Source of the DNA: Candidatus Accumulibacter proximus
Lineage (GTDB): Bacteria; Pseudomonadota; Gammaproteobacteria; Burkholderiales; Rhodocyclaceae
Assembly: GCA_016709675.1 (NCBI GenBank)
Contig: JADJMH010000022.1
Location: 1 to 64,000, forward strand
DNA: 64,000 nucleotides
Reading direction: 5' to 3'
The translations under genes and the position numbers were made by a program. Positions 9,976 to 19,089 of the stretch are shown piece after piece. Below the pieces are notes generated by a model. The model was not told the DNA's origin. It saw nothing but the letters and a program-made list of their open reading frames with translations, and searched no databases. Numbering within the stretch: position 1 is the stretch's first letter; every line of letters starts with the position of its first letter.

Positions 9976-11902
9976 GCTGACTCCGCAGGAAATTGAGCGG
10001 TCCGCCGGTAAACGGCGCGAAGCCGGTACCGAAAATGACTCCGGCGTCGGCCAGGTCGGCGTCGGCAACGATCCCGTCATCGACCAGTTGCTGCGTGCGG
10101 TCGAGCAGCGGCTTGACCAGGCGCGCGGCCAGACCCGCCGGCACTGACCCCGCTGCGTCCTTGGCCGGCCGGCCACTGCGGTACTCGTAAAAGCCCCGGC
10201 CAGCCTTCTTGCCGAGGTGACCCGCGTTGAAGCGCTCAAGCAGGCACTTGGGTGGCTCGGCCCCGGCCCCTGCGAGGCTTTTGCCGGCGGCCATGGCGAC
10301 GTCAAGACCGACCATGTCGACCAGTTCGATCGGGCCCATCGGCATGCCGAAGGCAAGCATCGCTTCGTCCACGGTCTCCGGCTCCAGGCCCTCGTCGACC
10401 GCGCGCATCGCTTCGAGCATATAGGGCCCGAGAACGGCGTTGACCAGGAAGCCGGGCGCGCTCTTAACGGGCAACGGCAGGCGGTCGATCTGCCTGACAA
10501 AAGCGGTGCCGCGCTGAAGCATTTCGCGGTCGGCACCTTCGGCGGCAACGACTTCGACCAGCGGCATCTTGGCCACCGGGTTAAAGAAATGGATTCCGAT
10601 CAGCCGTTCCGGCCTCGCCAGCACGGTCCGCAAATCCTCGATGCGCAGGCTCGAGGTATTGGTCGCCAGCACTGCGTCCGGCCGGATGCGCGCTTCAAGC
10701 TCCTGGAGCAGGGCCTGCTTGGCCACGGTGTCCTCGAAGATGGCCTCGATCACCACGTCGGCCTGGCATGCACCGTGCCCTTCGGGATCGGGAATCAGGC
10801 GATCCATGATGTTGCGTAGTTCGCGATCATCCCTGACGCGCCGACGCCAGGCGGCGTACGCTCGCTGGAGGGCGGGCGCAATTCGCTCCATCCCCTGATC
10901 TTGCAGGGTGACGGTCAGCCCGCGCAGTGCACACCAGGCGGCGATGTCGCCGCCCATGACGCCGGCGCCAACGACATGCACGCGTTTGGCTTCGAAGGTA
11001 CTCGCCTTGCCGAAACTCTTGAGGCGCTCCTGCAGGAAAAACACGCGGACCAGATTGCGCGCGGTCGGCGACCGGACGATGCTGTCGATCAGTTCGGGAG
11101 CGGCCAGAGCATTGCCCTGGTGGCGAGCCCAGATGTCGATGATCGCGTAGGGCGCCGGATAGTGCTCGCGACGCGCGCGGCGGGCGACCTGCTTCCTGGC
11201 GCCGCTGGCCACCAGAGCCTTGAGGGGACCGTTGAGCAGGCGCTGCAGCAAGGGGGGACGCCGGCGCGGCTGATTGGCAAGCACCAGCAATGCCGCGGCG
11301 CTGTCCATCACCCGCTGCGGCACGCAGTCGTCGGCGAGGCCGAGGCGTCTGGCCTTGCTGGCATCGATCGTCTTGCCGGTCAGCATCATGTCCAGCGCGG
11401 CCTGCGGACCGATGCGCTCGGGCAAGCGCAACATGCCACCCCAGCCGGGGACGATGCCCAGCATGACCTCCGGCAGACCCATCCGGGTTGACGGTTCGTC
11501 CACGGCAAGCAGGTAACGGCAGGCCAGCGCCAGTTCCAGCCCACCGCCAAGGCAGTGACCGCGCACCAGCGCCAGCGTCGGATACGATACCCCGGCCAGA
11601 CGATTGAACAACTGCCAGCCGCGCGACACGAGTTCAATTCCTTTCTCCGGCGTATCGAGCCGCGTGAACTCCTGGATGTCAGCGCCAGCGATGAAGCCCG
11701 CCGCTTTCCCGGAGCGGAAGATCAACCCCTTCGGCGGGCTGCGGTCGAGTTGATCGAGCAGCTGTGAGAGTTCGTCCATTACTGAAGAGGAGAGGGAGTT
11801 GGTCGACTCGCCAGCCTTGTTCAGCGTCGCCCAGGCCAGACCCTGGGCATCGACCTCGAGCTGCCAGTGCTGTTGGCCACCGTTGTTGCCATTGATGTTC
11901 AT
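9968..11902 (-). CDS. Bifunctional enoyl-CoA hydratase / 3-hydroxyacyl-CoA dehydrogenase (FadB/FadJ-like)
   Basis: This 644-residue enzyme hydrates 2-enoyl-CoA and oxidises the resulting 3-hydroxyacyl-CoA. The hydratase domain (about 1-200) has the oxyanion-hole segment AGFIAGADIQEF and two likely catalytic glutamates, E123 in GGGLELALA and E145 in GLPEVMLGI. The dehydrogenase domain begins with VVGAGVMGGDIA near residue 310 and contains IGIHFFNPVAKMPLVEVV. It is shorter than E. coli FadB or FadJ (about 715-730) because the C-terminal part is reduced. It overlaps the upstream thiolase by ATGA and the downstream thioesterase by eight bases. The domain order is the reverse of the enzyme at 5570-7957, so the two are not recent duplicates. 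Confidence 0.93.
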   Translation of the reverse strand: MNINGNNGGQQHWQLEVDAQGLAWATLNKAGESTNSLSSSVMDELSQLLDQLDRSPPKGLIFRSGKAAGFIAGADIQEFTRLDTPEKGIELVSRGWQLFNRLAGVSYPTLALVRGHCLGGGLELALACRYLLAVDEPSTRMGLPEVMLGIVPGWGGMLRLPERIGPQAALDMMLTGKTIDASKARRLGLADDCVPQRVMDSAAALLVLANQPRRRPPLLQRLLNGPLKALVASGARKQVARRARREHYPAPYAIIDIWARHQGNALAAPELIDSIVRSPTARNLVRVFFLQERLKSFGKASTFEAKRVHVVGAGVMGGDIAAWCALRGLTVTLQDQGMERIAPALQRAYAAWRRRVRDDRELRNIMDRLIPDPEGHGACQADVVIEAIFEDTVAKQALLQELEARIRPDAVLATNTSSLRIEDLRTVLARPERLIGIHFFNPVAKMPLVEVVAAEGADREMLQRGTAFVRQIDRLPLPVKSAPGFLVNAVLGPYMLEAMRAVDEGLEPETVDEAMLAFGMPMGPIELVDMVGLDVAMAAGKSLAGAGAEPPKCLLERFNAGHLGKKAGRGFYEYRSGRPAKDAAGSVPAGLAARLVKPLLDRTQQLVDDGIVADADLADAGVIFGTGFAPFTGGPLNFLRSQHG

Positions 11903-13215
11903 TGATTTCCCCGTCTTGCCGGTTCTCGGCTGATCGTTTCAACGAGCATGGCGCCACCCTGACCACCGCCAATGCAGATTGCGGCGATGCCGCGCCTGGC
12001 GTTGGCCGCACGCAGCGCCTGCAGCAGGTGCAGGACGATGCGTGCTCCGGACGCTCCAACCGGGTGGCCGACCGCAATCGCACTGCCGTCCACGTTGAGA
12101 CGATCGTGGGACAGTACACCAAGAGCCCCCGGCAAGCCGAGCTGCTCTCGGCAGTACTCGTCCGATTCCCAGGCGGCGAGACAGCCAAGCACCTGTGCGG
12201 CGAAGGCTTCGTTGATTTCCCACAGGTCGATGTCGTCGAGGCTGAGCGGATGCCGCTGCAGGATCGGCGTCGCCGCATGCACCGGGCCGAGTCCCATCTG
12301 CGCTGGGTCAAGGCCGGCCCACTGGCTGTCGGTGATCCGGCCGAGCGGCGCCAGTTGCCACTGGTCGACCGCAGCCTCTGAGGCCAGGATCAGCCACGCC
12401 GCGCCGTCAGTGATCTGCGAGCTGTTGCCCGGGGTCACCCGGCCGTACTTGCGGTCGAAGAAGGGCTTGAGCTTGCCAAGACCGGCCAGGCTCGAATCGG
12501 CACGGACGCCGTCGTCCTCCGCATAGACCTTGCCCCTGGCATCGACCACCGGAACAATCTCGCCGAGACGCCCGGCGGTGCGAGCTGCCACCGCACGCTG
12601 GTGGCTGCGCACGCTGTATTCGTCCATCTGCTGACGTGAGATGCCGAAGCGCCAGGCGAGGTTCTCGGCGGTCTGCCCCATCAGCAGGCCAATCACCGGG
12701 TCAGTCAGACCCTTGAGGATGCCGATTACCGGCGACAGCAGCTGTGTCGGGCGCAGGCGGGCAAACATGGCGACCTTCTGCGCCATTGTCCTGGCCTGCA
12801 TCATCTGTCCAAACCAGCGCACCATCGCTTCGTTGTAGAGCAGTGGGGCATGCGACAGGGCATCGACGCCGCCGGCGAGCACCAGTTGCGAGCGTCCGCT
12901 CTGGATGTTGGCGATGGCCGAATCGATCGCCTGCATCCCGCTGGCACAGTTTCGCATCACCGTCCATGCCGGCATCCGGTGGCCGCAACCGAGACGAAGA
13001 GCCACGACCCGAGCAATATTCACCTCGTCGGCCGAGGGACTGGCGCAGCCGAGAATCACCTCGTCTAGTTGGGTCGGCGCGAAGGGCTGGCGGATGAGTA
13101 GCGCTCGCCCGGCCTGCACCGCCAGATCACTCGCCGCGAATGGCCCTGGCGCGTTGCGTCCCTTGAGGAATGGCGTGCGGGCGCCATCCACGACGTAAAC
13201 CGGCTGAAATCCCAC
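11899..13215 (-). CDS. fadI: Acetyl-CoA C-acyltransferase, FadI-like thiolase
   Basis: This is a second 3-ketoacyl-CoA thiolase, of 438 residues, close in length to E. coli FadI. The active cysteine is in MRNCASGMQAID (C90), and the C-terminus carries GHPVGASGARI and CIGGGQGGAML with the catalytic His and second Cys. I chose the GTG at 13215 because a GGAG site lies five bases upstream and the family N-terminus FQPVYVVDGARTPFLKG starts at once. An ATG at 13233 lies upstream of that ribosome site. The gene follows the fadE-type dehydrogenase by 88 bases and overlaps the hydratase/dehydrogenase start by four bases, as expected for a two-subunit beta-oxidation complex. Confidence 0.92.
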   Translation of the reverse strand: MGFQPVYVVDGARTPFLKGRNAPGPFAASDLAVQAGRALLIRQPFAPTQLDEVILGCASPSADEVNIARVVALRLGCGHRMPAWTVMRNCASGMQAIDSAIANIQSGRSQLVLAGGVDALSHAPLLYNEAMVRWFGQMMQARTMAQKVAMFARLRPTQLLSPVIGILKGLTDPVIGLLMGQTAENLAWRFGISRQQMDEYSVRSHQRAVAARTAGRLGEIVPVVDARGKVYAEDDGVRADSSLAGLGKLKPFFDRKYGRVTPGNSSQITDGAAWLILASEAAVDQWQLAPLGRITDSQWAGLDPAQMGLGPVHAATPILQRHPLSLDDIDLWEINEAFAAQVLGCLAAWESDEYCREQLGLPGALGVLSHDRLNVDGSAIAVGHPVGASGARIVLHLLQALRAANARRGIAAICIGGGQGGAMLVETISREPARRGNQ

Positions 13216-13303
13216 TTGATCTCCTTTTCTCATGCTGGCACCCGGTACAAGAAGAGGCACGGACCAGTCGCTCCGTGCCTCCGGGTCTGCGGGAAATGGC
13301 CAG

Positions 13304-15655
13304 CTACGCCGCGGCTTTGTGCAACATGGGCTGCTGCCGCGTACGGCCAAGGTCATGCGGGAAATCGTCGACCCGAATGACGATGTCGCGCAGTTCGTTG
13401 CGCCGCTTGAGCACGGCATACTCTGCCGGGGTCACGATACCGGCGGCAAAGGCCGCATGTGCCAGATCGCGGACATTGGCGTCTGGATTGTCCGCCAGGA
13501 CACCGCTCTTTTCGGCGGCGCGAATCTTGGCTTCGATCGGTTCGGCTGCGATGGTTGCCGCAAGCGCCAGCTCGAGGGCGCCAACGGCTTCGCTCTCGAC
13601 CTTGGGCAAATAGGCTTCGGCAGTCAGGCGGTCGCGTGCAGCCGACGGTTCGATCAGCAGTTTTGCCACCTGGTGCCCAATCCGGTCCGAAGGCACATCG
13701 TAGGGATGACCAAGCGGAAAAACGAGCCGGTAGAGCATGCGCCCAATCCAGCGTACCGGGAAGTTGGCAATGGCCCCGTCGAAAGCCATCTGCGCCTTGT
13801 ACATCGCGTCCCACATCGCCCAGTGCATCAGCGGCGCATCGGCCTGCTGGCGACCTTCCGACTCGTAGCGCTTGAGCGTGGCCGAGCAAAGGTAGAGCAT
13901 CGACAGAATGTCGCCAAGTCGCGCCGAGAGTTTCTCGCGACGCTTCAGCTCACCGCCTAGGACCAGCATCGAGATGTCGGCAAGGAAGGCAAAGGCTGAG
14001 GAGAAGCGGGTAAGCTGCTGGTAGTAACGTCGGGTTTCGGGAGCGATATTGGCTGGAACCGAGACGAAATGCGATCCGGTCAGGCCCTTGCCCAGCGCAC
14101 CGAAAGCGTGCCTGATGGTGAATACGAGGTGCCCGAACAAGGCCCGGTCGAAGTCGTGCAGCCCCTGCTCGCCATCCGGGTTGAAGGCCGCTTTCATCTC
14201 CTTCAGCACGTAGGGATGACAGCGGATGGCACCCTGGCCAAAGAGAATCATGCTGCGTGTCAGGATGTTGGCCCCTTCCACGGTGATGCCAATCGGGATC
14301 TGCTGATAGGCCCGGCCAATAAAGTTCGAGGGGCCGAGGCAGATGCCCTTGCCGCCAACGATGTCCATGCCGTCATTGACCACCTGGCGGGCCCGCTCGG
14401 TCACATGGTACTTGGCGATTGCCGAGACGACCGACGGCTTCTCGCCGAGGTCGATGGCACCAGCCGTCATCTTGCGCACGGCGTCCATCATGTAGGTGTA
14501 GGCACCGATCCGGGTCAGCGGTTCCTCGACACCCTCGAAACGCCCGATCGCCATCTTGAACTGGCTGCGCACACGCGCATAGGCACCGACGCTGCGCGCC
14601 GTCAGCTGAGCCATACCGGTGTTCGACGACGGCAGCGAGATCGAGCGGCCCGCCGCCAGACACTCCATCAGCATGCGCCACCCCTGGCCAACCATCGCCG
14701 GGCCACCAATCACGTAGTCGAGCGGCATGAAGACGTCCTTGCCACGCGTCGGGCCGTTCATGAACATGGCGTTGAGGGGAAAGTGGCGGCGACCGATTTC
14801 GGCACCGGGGGTGTCGCGCGGCACCAGCGCACAGGTGATGCCGACATGCTTCTTGCCGCCGAGCAGGCCATCCGGGTCGTACAGGTGGAAAGCCAGGCCC
14901 AGGATGGTGCAGACCGGGCCGAGCGTGATGTAACGCTTGTCCCAGGTCACCCGCATCCCCAGCACTTCCTTGCCCTGCCAGATGCCCTTGCAGACGATGC
15001 CGACGTCCGGGATCGACCCGGCGTCGGAGCCGGCCCACGGGCTGGTCAGCGCGAAGGCTGGAATCTCGATCCCCTTCGCCAGCCGGGGCAGATAATGGTT
15101 TTTCTGTGCTTCGGTACCGTAGTGCAACAGCAGTTCGGCCGGACCCAGTGAGTTTGGCACCATCACCGACACCGACAATGCCGAGCAGCGCGTCGACAGT
15201 TTGGTGACAATCTGCGAGTGCGCATAGGCCGAGAACTGCAGACCACCATACTTCTTCGGAATGATCATACCGAGGAAGCCTTTGTCCTTGATGTACTGCC
15301 ATGCCTCCGCCGGCAGGTCATTCAACTCGCTCGTCACCTGCCAGTCATCAACCAAGGCACAGGCCTGCTCGACCTCGTTGTCCATGAAGGACTGCTCTTC
15401 GGCGGTCAGTTTCGGCACCGGGTAGGCGAGCAGCTTGTTCCAGTCGGGATTCCCGCGGAACAACTCGCCATCCCACCACACTGTCCCTGCTTCAAGCGCG
15501 ACGCGCTCGGTTTCGGACATCTGCGGCAGAATCCGCTTGTAGGTACGGAAAACTGGCCGGCTGACCAGCGCTCGTCGCAAGGGACGAACACCGAACAACA
15601 CGGCGAGACTCATCAGTATGACACCGATGATTATCGATACGATCGTTGTGATCAT
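13304..15655 (-). CDS. fadE: FadE-type membrane-associated acyl-CoA dehydrogenase
   Basis: This FAD enzyme does the first step of beta-oxidation, making trans-2-enoyl-CoA. The 783-residue size matches the large FadE class (E. coli about 814), not the 380-residue soluble class. It begins with a hydrophobic segment (MITTIVSIIIGVILMSLAVL), followed by the N-terminal dehydrogenase domain (FALTSPWAGSDAGSIPD), the flavin/substrate region and a C-terminal DUF1974-like part (HWAMWDAMYKAQMAFDGAI). It is 22 bases downstream of the TetR gene, so enzyme and regulator share a transcript. An electron-transfer flavoprotein would be the acceptor, but none is encoded here. Confidence 0.93.
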   Translation of the reverse strand: MITTIVSIIIGVILMSLAVLFGVRPLRRALVSRPVFRTYKRILPQMSETERVALEAGTVWWDGELFRGNPDWNKLLAYPVPKLTAEEQSFMDNEVEQACALVDDWQVTSELNDLPAEAWQYIKDKGFLGMIIPKKYGGLQFSAYAHSQIVTKLSTRCSALSVSVMVPNSLGPAELLLHYGTEAQKNHYLPRLAKGIEIPAFALTSPWAGSDAGSIPDVGIVCKGIWQGKEVLGMRVTWDKRYITLGPVCTILGLAFHLYDPDGLLGGKKHVGITCALVPRDTPGAEIGRRHFPLNAMFMNGPTRGKDVFMPLDYVIGGPAMVGQGWRMLMECLAAGRSISLPSSNTGMAQLTARSVGAYARVRSQFKMAIGRFEGVEEPLTRIGAYTYMMDAVRKMTAGAIDLGEKPSVVSAIAKYHVTERARQVVNDGMDIVGGKGICLGPSNFIGRAYQQIPIGITVEGANILTRSMILFGQGAIRCHPYVLKEMKAAFNPDGEQGLHDFDRALFGHLVFTIRHAFGALGKGLTGSHFVSVPANIAPETRRYYQQLTRFSSAFAFLADISMLVLGGELKRREKLSARLGDILSMLYLCSATLKRYESEGRQQADAPLMHWAMWDAMYKAQMAFDGAIANFPVRWIGRMLYRLVFPLGHPYDVPSDRIGHQVAKLLIEPSAARDRLTAEAYLPKVESEAVGALELALAATIAAEPIEAKIRAAEKSGVLADNPDANVRDLAHAAFAAGIVTPAEYAVLKRRNELRDIVIRVDDFPHDLGRTRQQPMLHKAAA

Positions 15656-15677
15656 TGCTGCTTCTCCTATTGCTGGT

Positions 15678-16457
15678 CTAGGGTCTAGGGTCTTGGTCGG
15701 GGGTCTTCTCCCGCGTATCTCGGGCCGTCTTCGGCAACGGCTCTTTTTCTATTCTCTGCACATCATCGAACTGCGGCAGCGGTGCCCGCAGACCGCCGAG
15801 CAGGAAAGGCATCAGCCGCTGCGACAACCGCCTCGCCAGCACCGTGTCGTCGGTCTCGTCGGTTACCTCTTCGCCAGCCAGATCGCCCACCTCGCAACCG
15901 GTGACGACCTGCAACACATCGGTGCCGGCAATCGCGTAGGACATGGCGCCAAGCATGAAATGCAGGCGCCAGACAATCTCCGCCTTCGGTACATCGGGCA
16001 AGGCACTGAACAGGGCCAGTTTGTAACGGTCAATTACCTCGGCGTACTCGCCAGCGAAAAAGGTCCGGATGAACTCAGCGGGCTCGGTCAACGTACGGCC
16101 AAGCAGCCGCAGAAAGACCATCCCGCCCAGGGTCGGATTCTCACCCATGCGCAACAGGGTGCCGAAAAAGGCTTCGAGAATCTGCGACGGCTTGAGCGGC
16201 GCTCCGCCAGCCTGTTCCTCCAGCTTGTCCAGGGCCTGCAAACGTTCGTGGTTGAGCCAGGCAAGGCGACGCCGGAAGACCTCGCGCAGCAAGGCCTCCT
16301 TCGACCCGAAGTGATAATTCACCGCCGCCAGATTGGCCTCGGCCGCGCTCGTGATGGTGCGCATCGACGTCGCCTCGTAACCGTTCTCCATGAACAGTCG
16401 TTCGGCCACGTCAAGAATGCGTTCGCGGGTATCGCTGCCATTTTTTTGGTCGGACAT
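15678..16457 (-). CDS. TetR family regulator of beta-oxidation (PsrA/FadP-like)
   Basis: This 259-residue regulator has the TetR helix-turn-helix at about residues 10-57 (TRERILDVAERLFMENGYEA, then AAVNYHFGSKEALLREVF) and a ligand-binding C-terminal domain. It is first in an operon with fadE, thiolase, hydratase/dehydrogenase and thioesterase. A near-palindrome just downstream of its own predicted -10 box recurs exactly in the fadA-operon promoter, which points to autorepression and control of both operons. Long-chain acyl-CoA is the likely inducer by analogy with PsrA and betaproteobacterial FadP. The assignment to this subgroup is inferred from operator and context, not from a family search. 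Confidence 0.85.
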   Translation of the reverse strand: MSDQKNGSDTRERILDVAERLFMENGYEATSMRTITSAAEANLAAVNYHFGSKEALLREVFRRRLAWLNHERLQALDKLEEQAGGAPLKPSQILEAFFGTLLRMGENPTLGGMVFLRLLGRTLTEPAEFIRTFFAGEYAEVIDRYKLALFSALPDVPKAEIVWRLHFMLGAMSYAIAGTDVLQVVTGCEVGDLAGEEVTDETDDTVLARRLSQRLMPFLLGGLRAPLPQFDDVQRIEKEPLPKTARDTREKTPDQDPRP

Positions 16458-16520
16458 CGGATAAATAATCCAGTTAGAGCGGATGCGGGAGAACTCTGAT
16501 CAGTCTGCCGAAGCATTTCG

Positions 16521-16537
16521 TTCAAACGTTCGTTTTA
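16521..16537. promoter_or_regulatory. PsrA/FadP-like TetR operator upstream of the regulator gene
   Basis: The plus strand reads TTCAAACGTTCGTTTTA, identical to the minus-strand site at 8031-8047. It starts right after the predicted -10 box of the TetR gene and lies 63 bases before its ATG. It is also about 120 bases upstream of the divergent ABC exporter, whose control by it is uncertain. Confidence 0.7.
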
Positions 16538-16566
16538 ATATTAGGGCCAGAGAGCCGTGAATGCAA
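16538..16566 (-). promoter_or_regulatory. Predicted promoter of the TetR-fadE operon
   Basis: On the minus strand TTGCAT (16561-16566) is separated by 17 bases from TAATAT (16538-16543). Both boxes are imperfect, but the operator follows the -10 box exactly as in the fadA-operon promoter. Confidence 0.5.
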
Positions 16567-16659
16567 GGGTTTTTTCCAACTTTCTGGCTCTGCCTTGAGA
16601 CCGGGCTCGACAACAGGGCATACTCCGCTGATCCGAAACCCGATTGAGCAGCCCAAGAC

Positions 16660-18488
16660 ATGCGCAGACCCGCCTCGCCCTACCCTGCCCCGGGCAGACC
16701 GCCCGCTGCCGACACCCACCTGGGGGCCACCCTGCACAAGTTGCTGCCGTATCTGTGGCAATACAAGTGGCGCGTCCTGCTGGCCTTGTCCTGTCTGTTG
16801 GGCGCCAAGGTAGCCAACGTCACCGTCCCACTGGTCTTCAAGGAGATGATCGACGGCCTGAGCAGCACTCAGCAAGCACTTGCCTTGCCGGCGCTGTTGC
16901 TCCTGCTGTACGGCGCGCTGCGCTTTTCCACGTCTCTGTTTACCGAGCTGCGCGAGATCCTTTTTGCGCGCGTCACGCAACGGGCCGTGCGCCGGATCGC
17001 CCTCGAGGTTTTCCGCCACCTGCACGAACTCTCGCTGCGCTTTCATCTCGAACGACAGACGGGTGGGGTTTCGCGCGACATCGAGCGTGGCAGCCGATCG
17101 ATCTCGAGTCTGATCAGCTACACCCTCTACTCGATCCTCCCGACCCTGGTCGAAATCACCCTCGTTCTGGCCATCCTGCTGCTGCGCTACGATAGTTCTT
17201 TTGTCCTTATCACCCTCGCTTCTCTCACAGCCTACGTGTTGTTCTGGTCAAGGTCAGCAACTGGAGGATCGCGATCCGCCGGAAGCTGAACGAGATGGAT
17301 TCGGCGGCAAATACTCGGGCGATCGATAGCCTGCTGAACTATGAAACGGTCAAGTACTTCAATAACGAGGAGTACGAAGCGAGGCGTTACGACCGGCAGA
17401 TGCAGGATTGGGAAGATGCTGCCACCCGCAGCCAGGTGTCGCTGTCATGGCTCAATCTTGGTCAGCAGGTCATCATCGCCCTGGGGGTCACGGCAATGAT
17501 GTGGCGAGCGGCGAACGGCGTGGTTGACGGCAGCATGACCATCGGCGACCTGGTTCTGGTCAATGCCTTCCTGATTCAGCTTTACATGCCGCTCAACTTC
17601 CTCGGGGTGGTCTACCGCGAGATTCGCCAGGCGCTGGCAGACATCGAGCGGATGTTCGACCTCCTGGCGGTCAACCGGGAAATTGCCGACGCCCCCAACG
17701 CCACCGCCCTAGCCGCTGGAGCGGTTGAGATCCGGTTTTGCGAGGTCGACTTTTCCTATGAATCGAACCGGCAAATCCTGCAGCGCATTGATTTTTCGAT
17801 TCCTGCCGGACGAACCCTCGCTATTGTCGGCGAGTCCGGCTCGGGAAAATCGACCCTGGCGCGCCTTCTATACCGCTTCTACGACGTCAGCGGCGGCCGC
17901 ATCCTGCTCAACGGCATTGATCTTCGCGATCTGACGCAAGCAAGCCTGCGCGCCGCAATTGGCATCGTTCCGCAGGACACGGTGCTGTTCAACGACACCA
18001 TCTACTACAACATCCAGTACGGCAAGCCTGAAGCAAACCGGGAACAGGTGATTGCCGCTGCCGCAGCGGCGCAACTCTCTGGCTTTATTGACTTGCTCCC
18101 CGATGGCTATGAAACGCGGGTCGGCGAGCGTGGTCTCAAACTCTCAGGCGGTGAAAAACAACGGGTGGCGATTGCCCGGGCGCTGCTGAAAAACCCGCCG
18201 GTGCTGATCTTCGACGAAGCGACCTCGGCGCTCGACTCGAAAACCGAGAAGGCGATTGAGACCAGCCTTGATAACGCAGCTCGTGGTCGCACGACGCTGG
18301 TCATCGCCCACCGCCTATCTACGATAATGAATGCCGACGAGATCCTGGTAATGGATGCTGGGCGAATAGTCGAACGCGGATCCCACACGACGCTGCTCGA
18401 TGCCGCCGGCCTGTATGCGCAAATGTGGGCACTGCAGCAACTGGAAGAGTCTGGCGACGCGGCCGCGTCGCTCGTCACAGAGGGTTGA
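16660..18488 (+). CDS. Atm1/HMT1-type ABC exporter (membrane and ATPase fused), frameshifted
   Basis: This half-transporter of about 609 codons belongs to the Atm1 group, which exports glutathione- or persulfide-linked compounds from the cytosol. The membrane domain starts near KLLPYLWQYKWRVLLALSC. The motif LNEMDSAANTRAIDSLLNYE followed by TVKYFNNEEYEARRY is characteristic of Atm1 and HMT1. The ATPase has Walker A GESGSGKST (17829-17855), signature LSGGEKQR, Walker B VLIFDEATSALD and switch histidine in IAHRLST. One indel near 17250 breaks the frame inside LVKVSNWRIAIRRKLNEMD. Repairing it joins both halves, so this is one gene rather than two. It stands alone on the plus strand between the regulator and the ribosomal block. 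Confidence 0.85.
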
Positions 18489-18609
18489 CCCAGGTGGCCG
18501 CGGGCGCCACGAGACAAGGCCCCGCGGGCATGTGAGCCCCACAAATCCACCGCTGTCGGAAGCCGCCGGGCTGGCAACCTTCACCCGCGGTGCATTCTCC
18601 GGGCGCACC

Positions 18610-18640
18610 AAAAAAGAAGCCAGGCTTGGCCTGGCCTTTT
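18610..18640 (-). terminator. Terminator of the alpha operon, probably bidirectional
   Basis: The stem GCCAGG (18619-18624) pairs with CCTGGC (18630-18635). On the minus strand a T-rich run with six T follows, ending the rplQ transcript. On the plus strand four T at 18637-18640 follow, so it may also end the ABC exporter transcript. Confidence 0.75.
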
Positions 18641-18666
18641 CACCTCCGACTTACAGCGCAGACGGC

Positions 18667-19059
18667 TTAGCTCGCTGCTGTCGCCGCATCGCCCCCCGAC
18701 TCCGGCCTGTCGAGCAATTCCACGAACGCCATCGGTGCATTGTCGCCATCGCGAAAGCCACACTTCAGGATCCGCAGATAACCGCCACTGCGGCTTGCGT
18801 AACGCGGTCCGAGTTCGTCAAACACCTTGACTACCATGTCCCGATCGCGCAGACGATCAAAAGCCAGCCGGCGGTTGGCGAGACTTGGCTTCTTGCCGAG
18901 CGTGATGATCGGCTCGATCACCCGGCGAAGTTCCTTGGCTTTCGGCAGCGTCGTCTTGATGACCTCTTCACGAAGCAGCGAGACGGTAATATTGCGCAAC
19001 ATCGCCAGGCGGTGGGCACTGGTTCGATTCAGTTTGCGAAGACCCAAACGGTGACGCAT
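18667..19059 (-). CDS. rplQ: 50S ribosomal protein L17
   Basis: L17 sits near the peptide exit tunnel of the large subunit. The 130-residue protein starts MRHRLGLRKLNRTSAHRLAM, the family hallmark, and contains TTLPKAKELRRVIEPIITLG. A short Ala/Ser-rich tail follows the core. It is the last gene of the alpha operon, 30 bases after rpoA, and an intrinsic terminator follows. Confidence 0.97.
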   Translation of the reverse strand: MRHRLGLRKLNRTSAHRLAMLRNITVSLLREEVIKTTLPKAKELRRVIEPIITLGKKPSLANRRLAFDRLRDRDMVVKVFDELGPRYASRSGGYLRILKCGFRDGDNAPMAFVELLDRPESGGDAATAAS

Positions 19060-19089
19060 ATCAATTCCTTCCTGTTCTTTTCCGGCTGC

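Noticed and set aside
17295..18488. Stand-alone ABC ATPase gene starting at 17295
   Set aside because: The sequence just upstream continues the same Atm1-type protein in another frame, so it is the second half of a frameshifted single gene.
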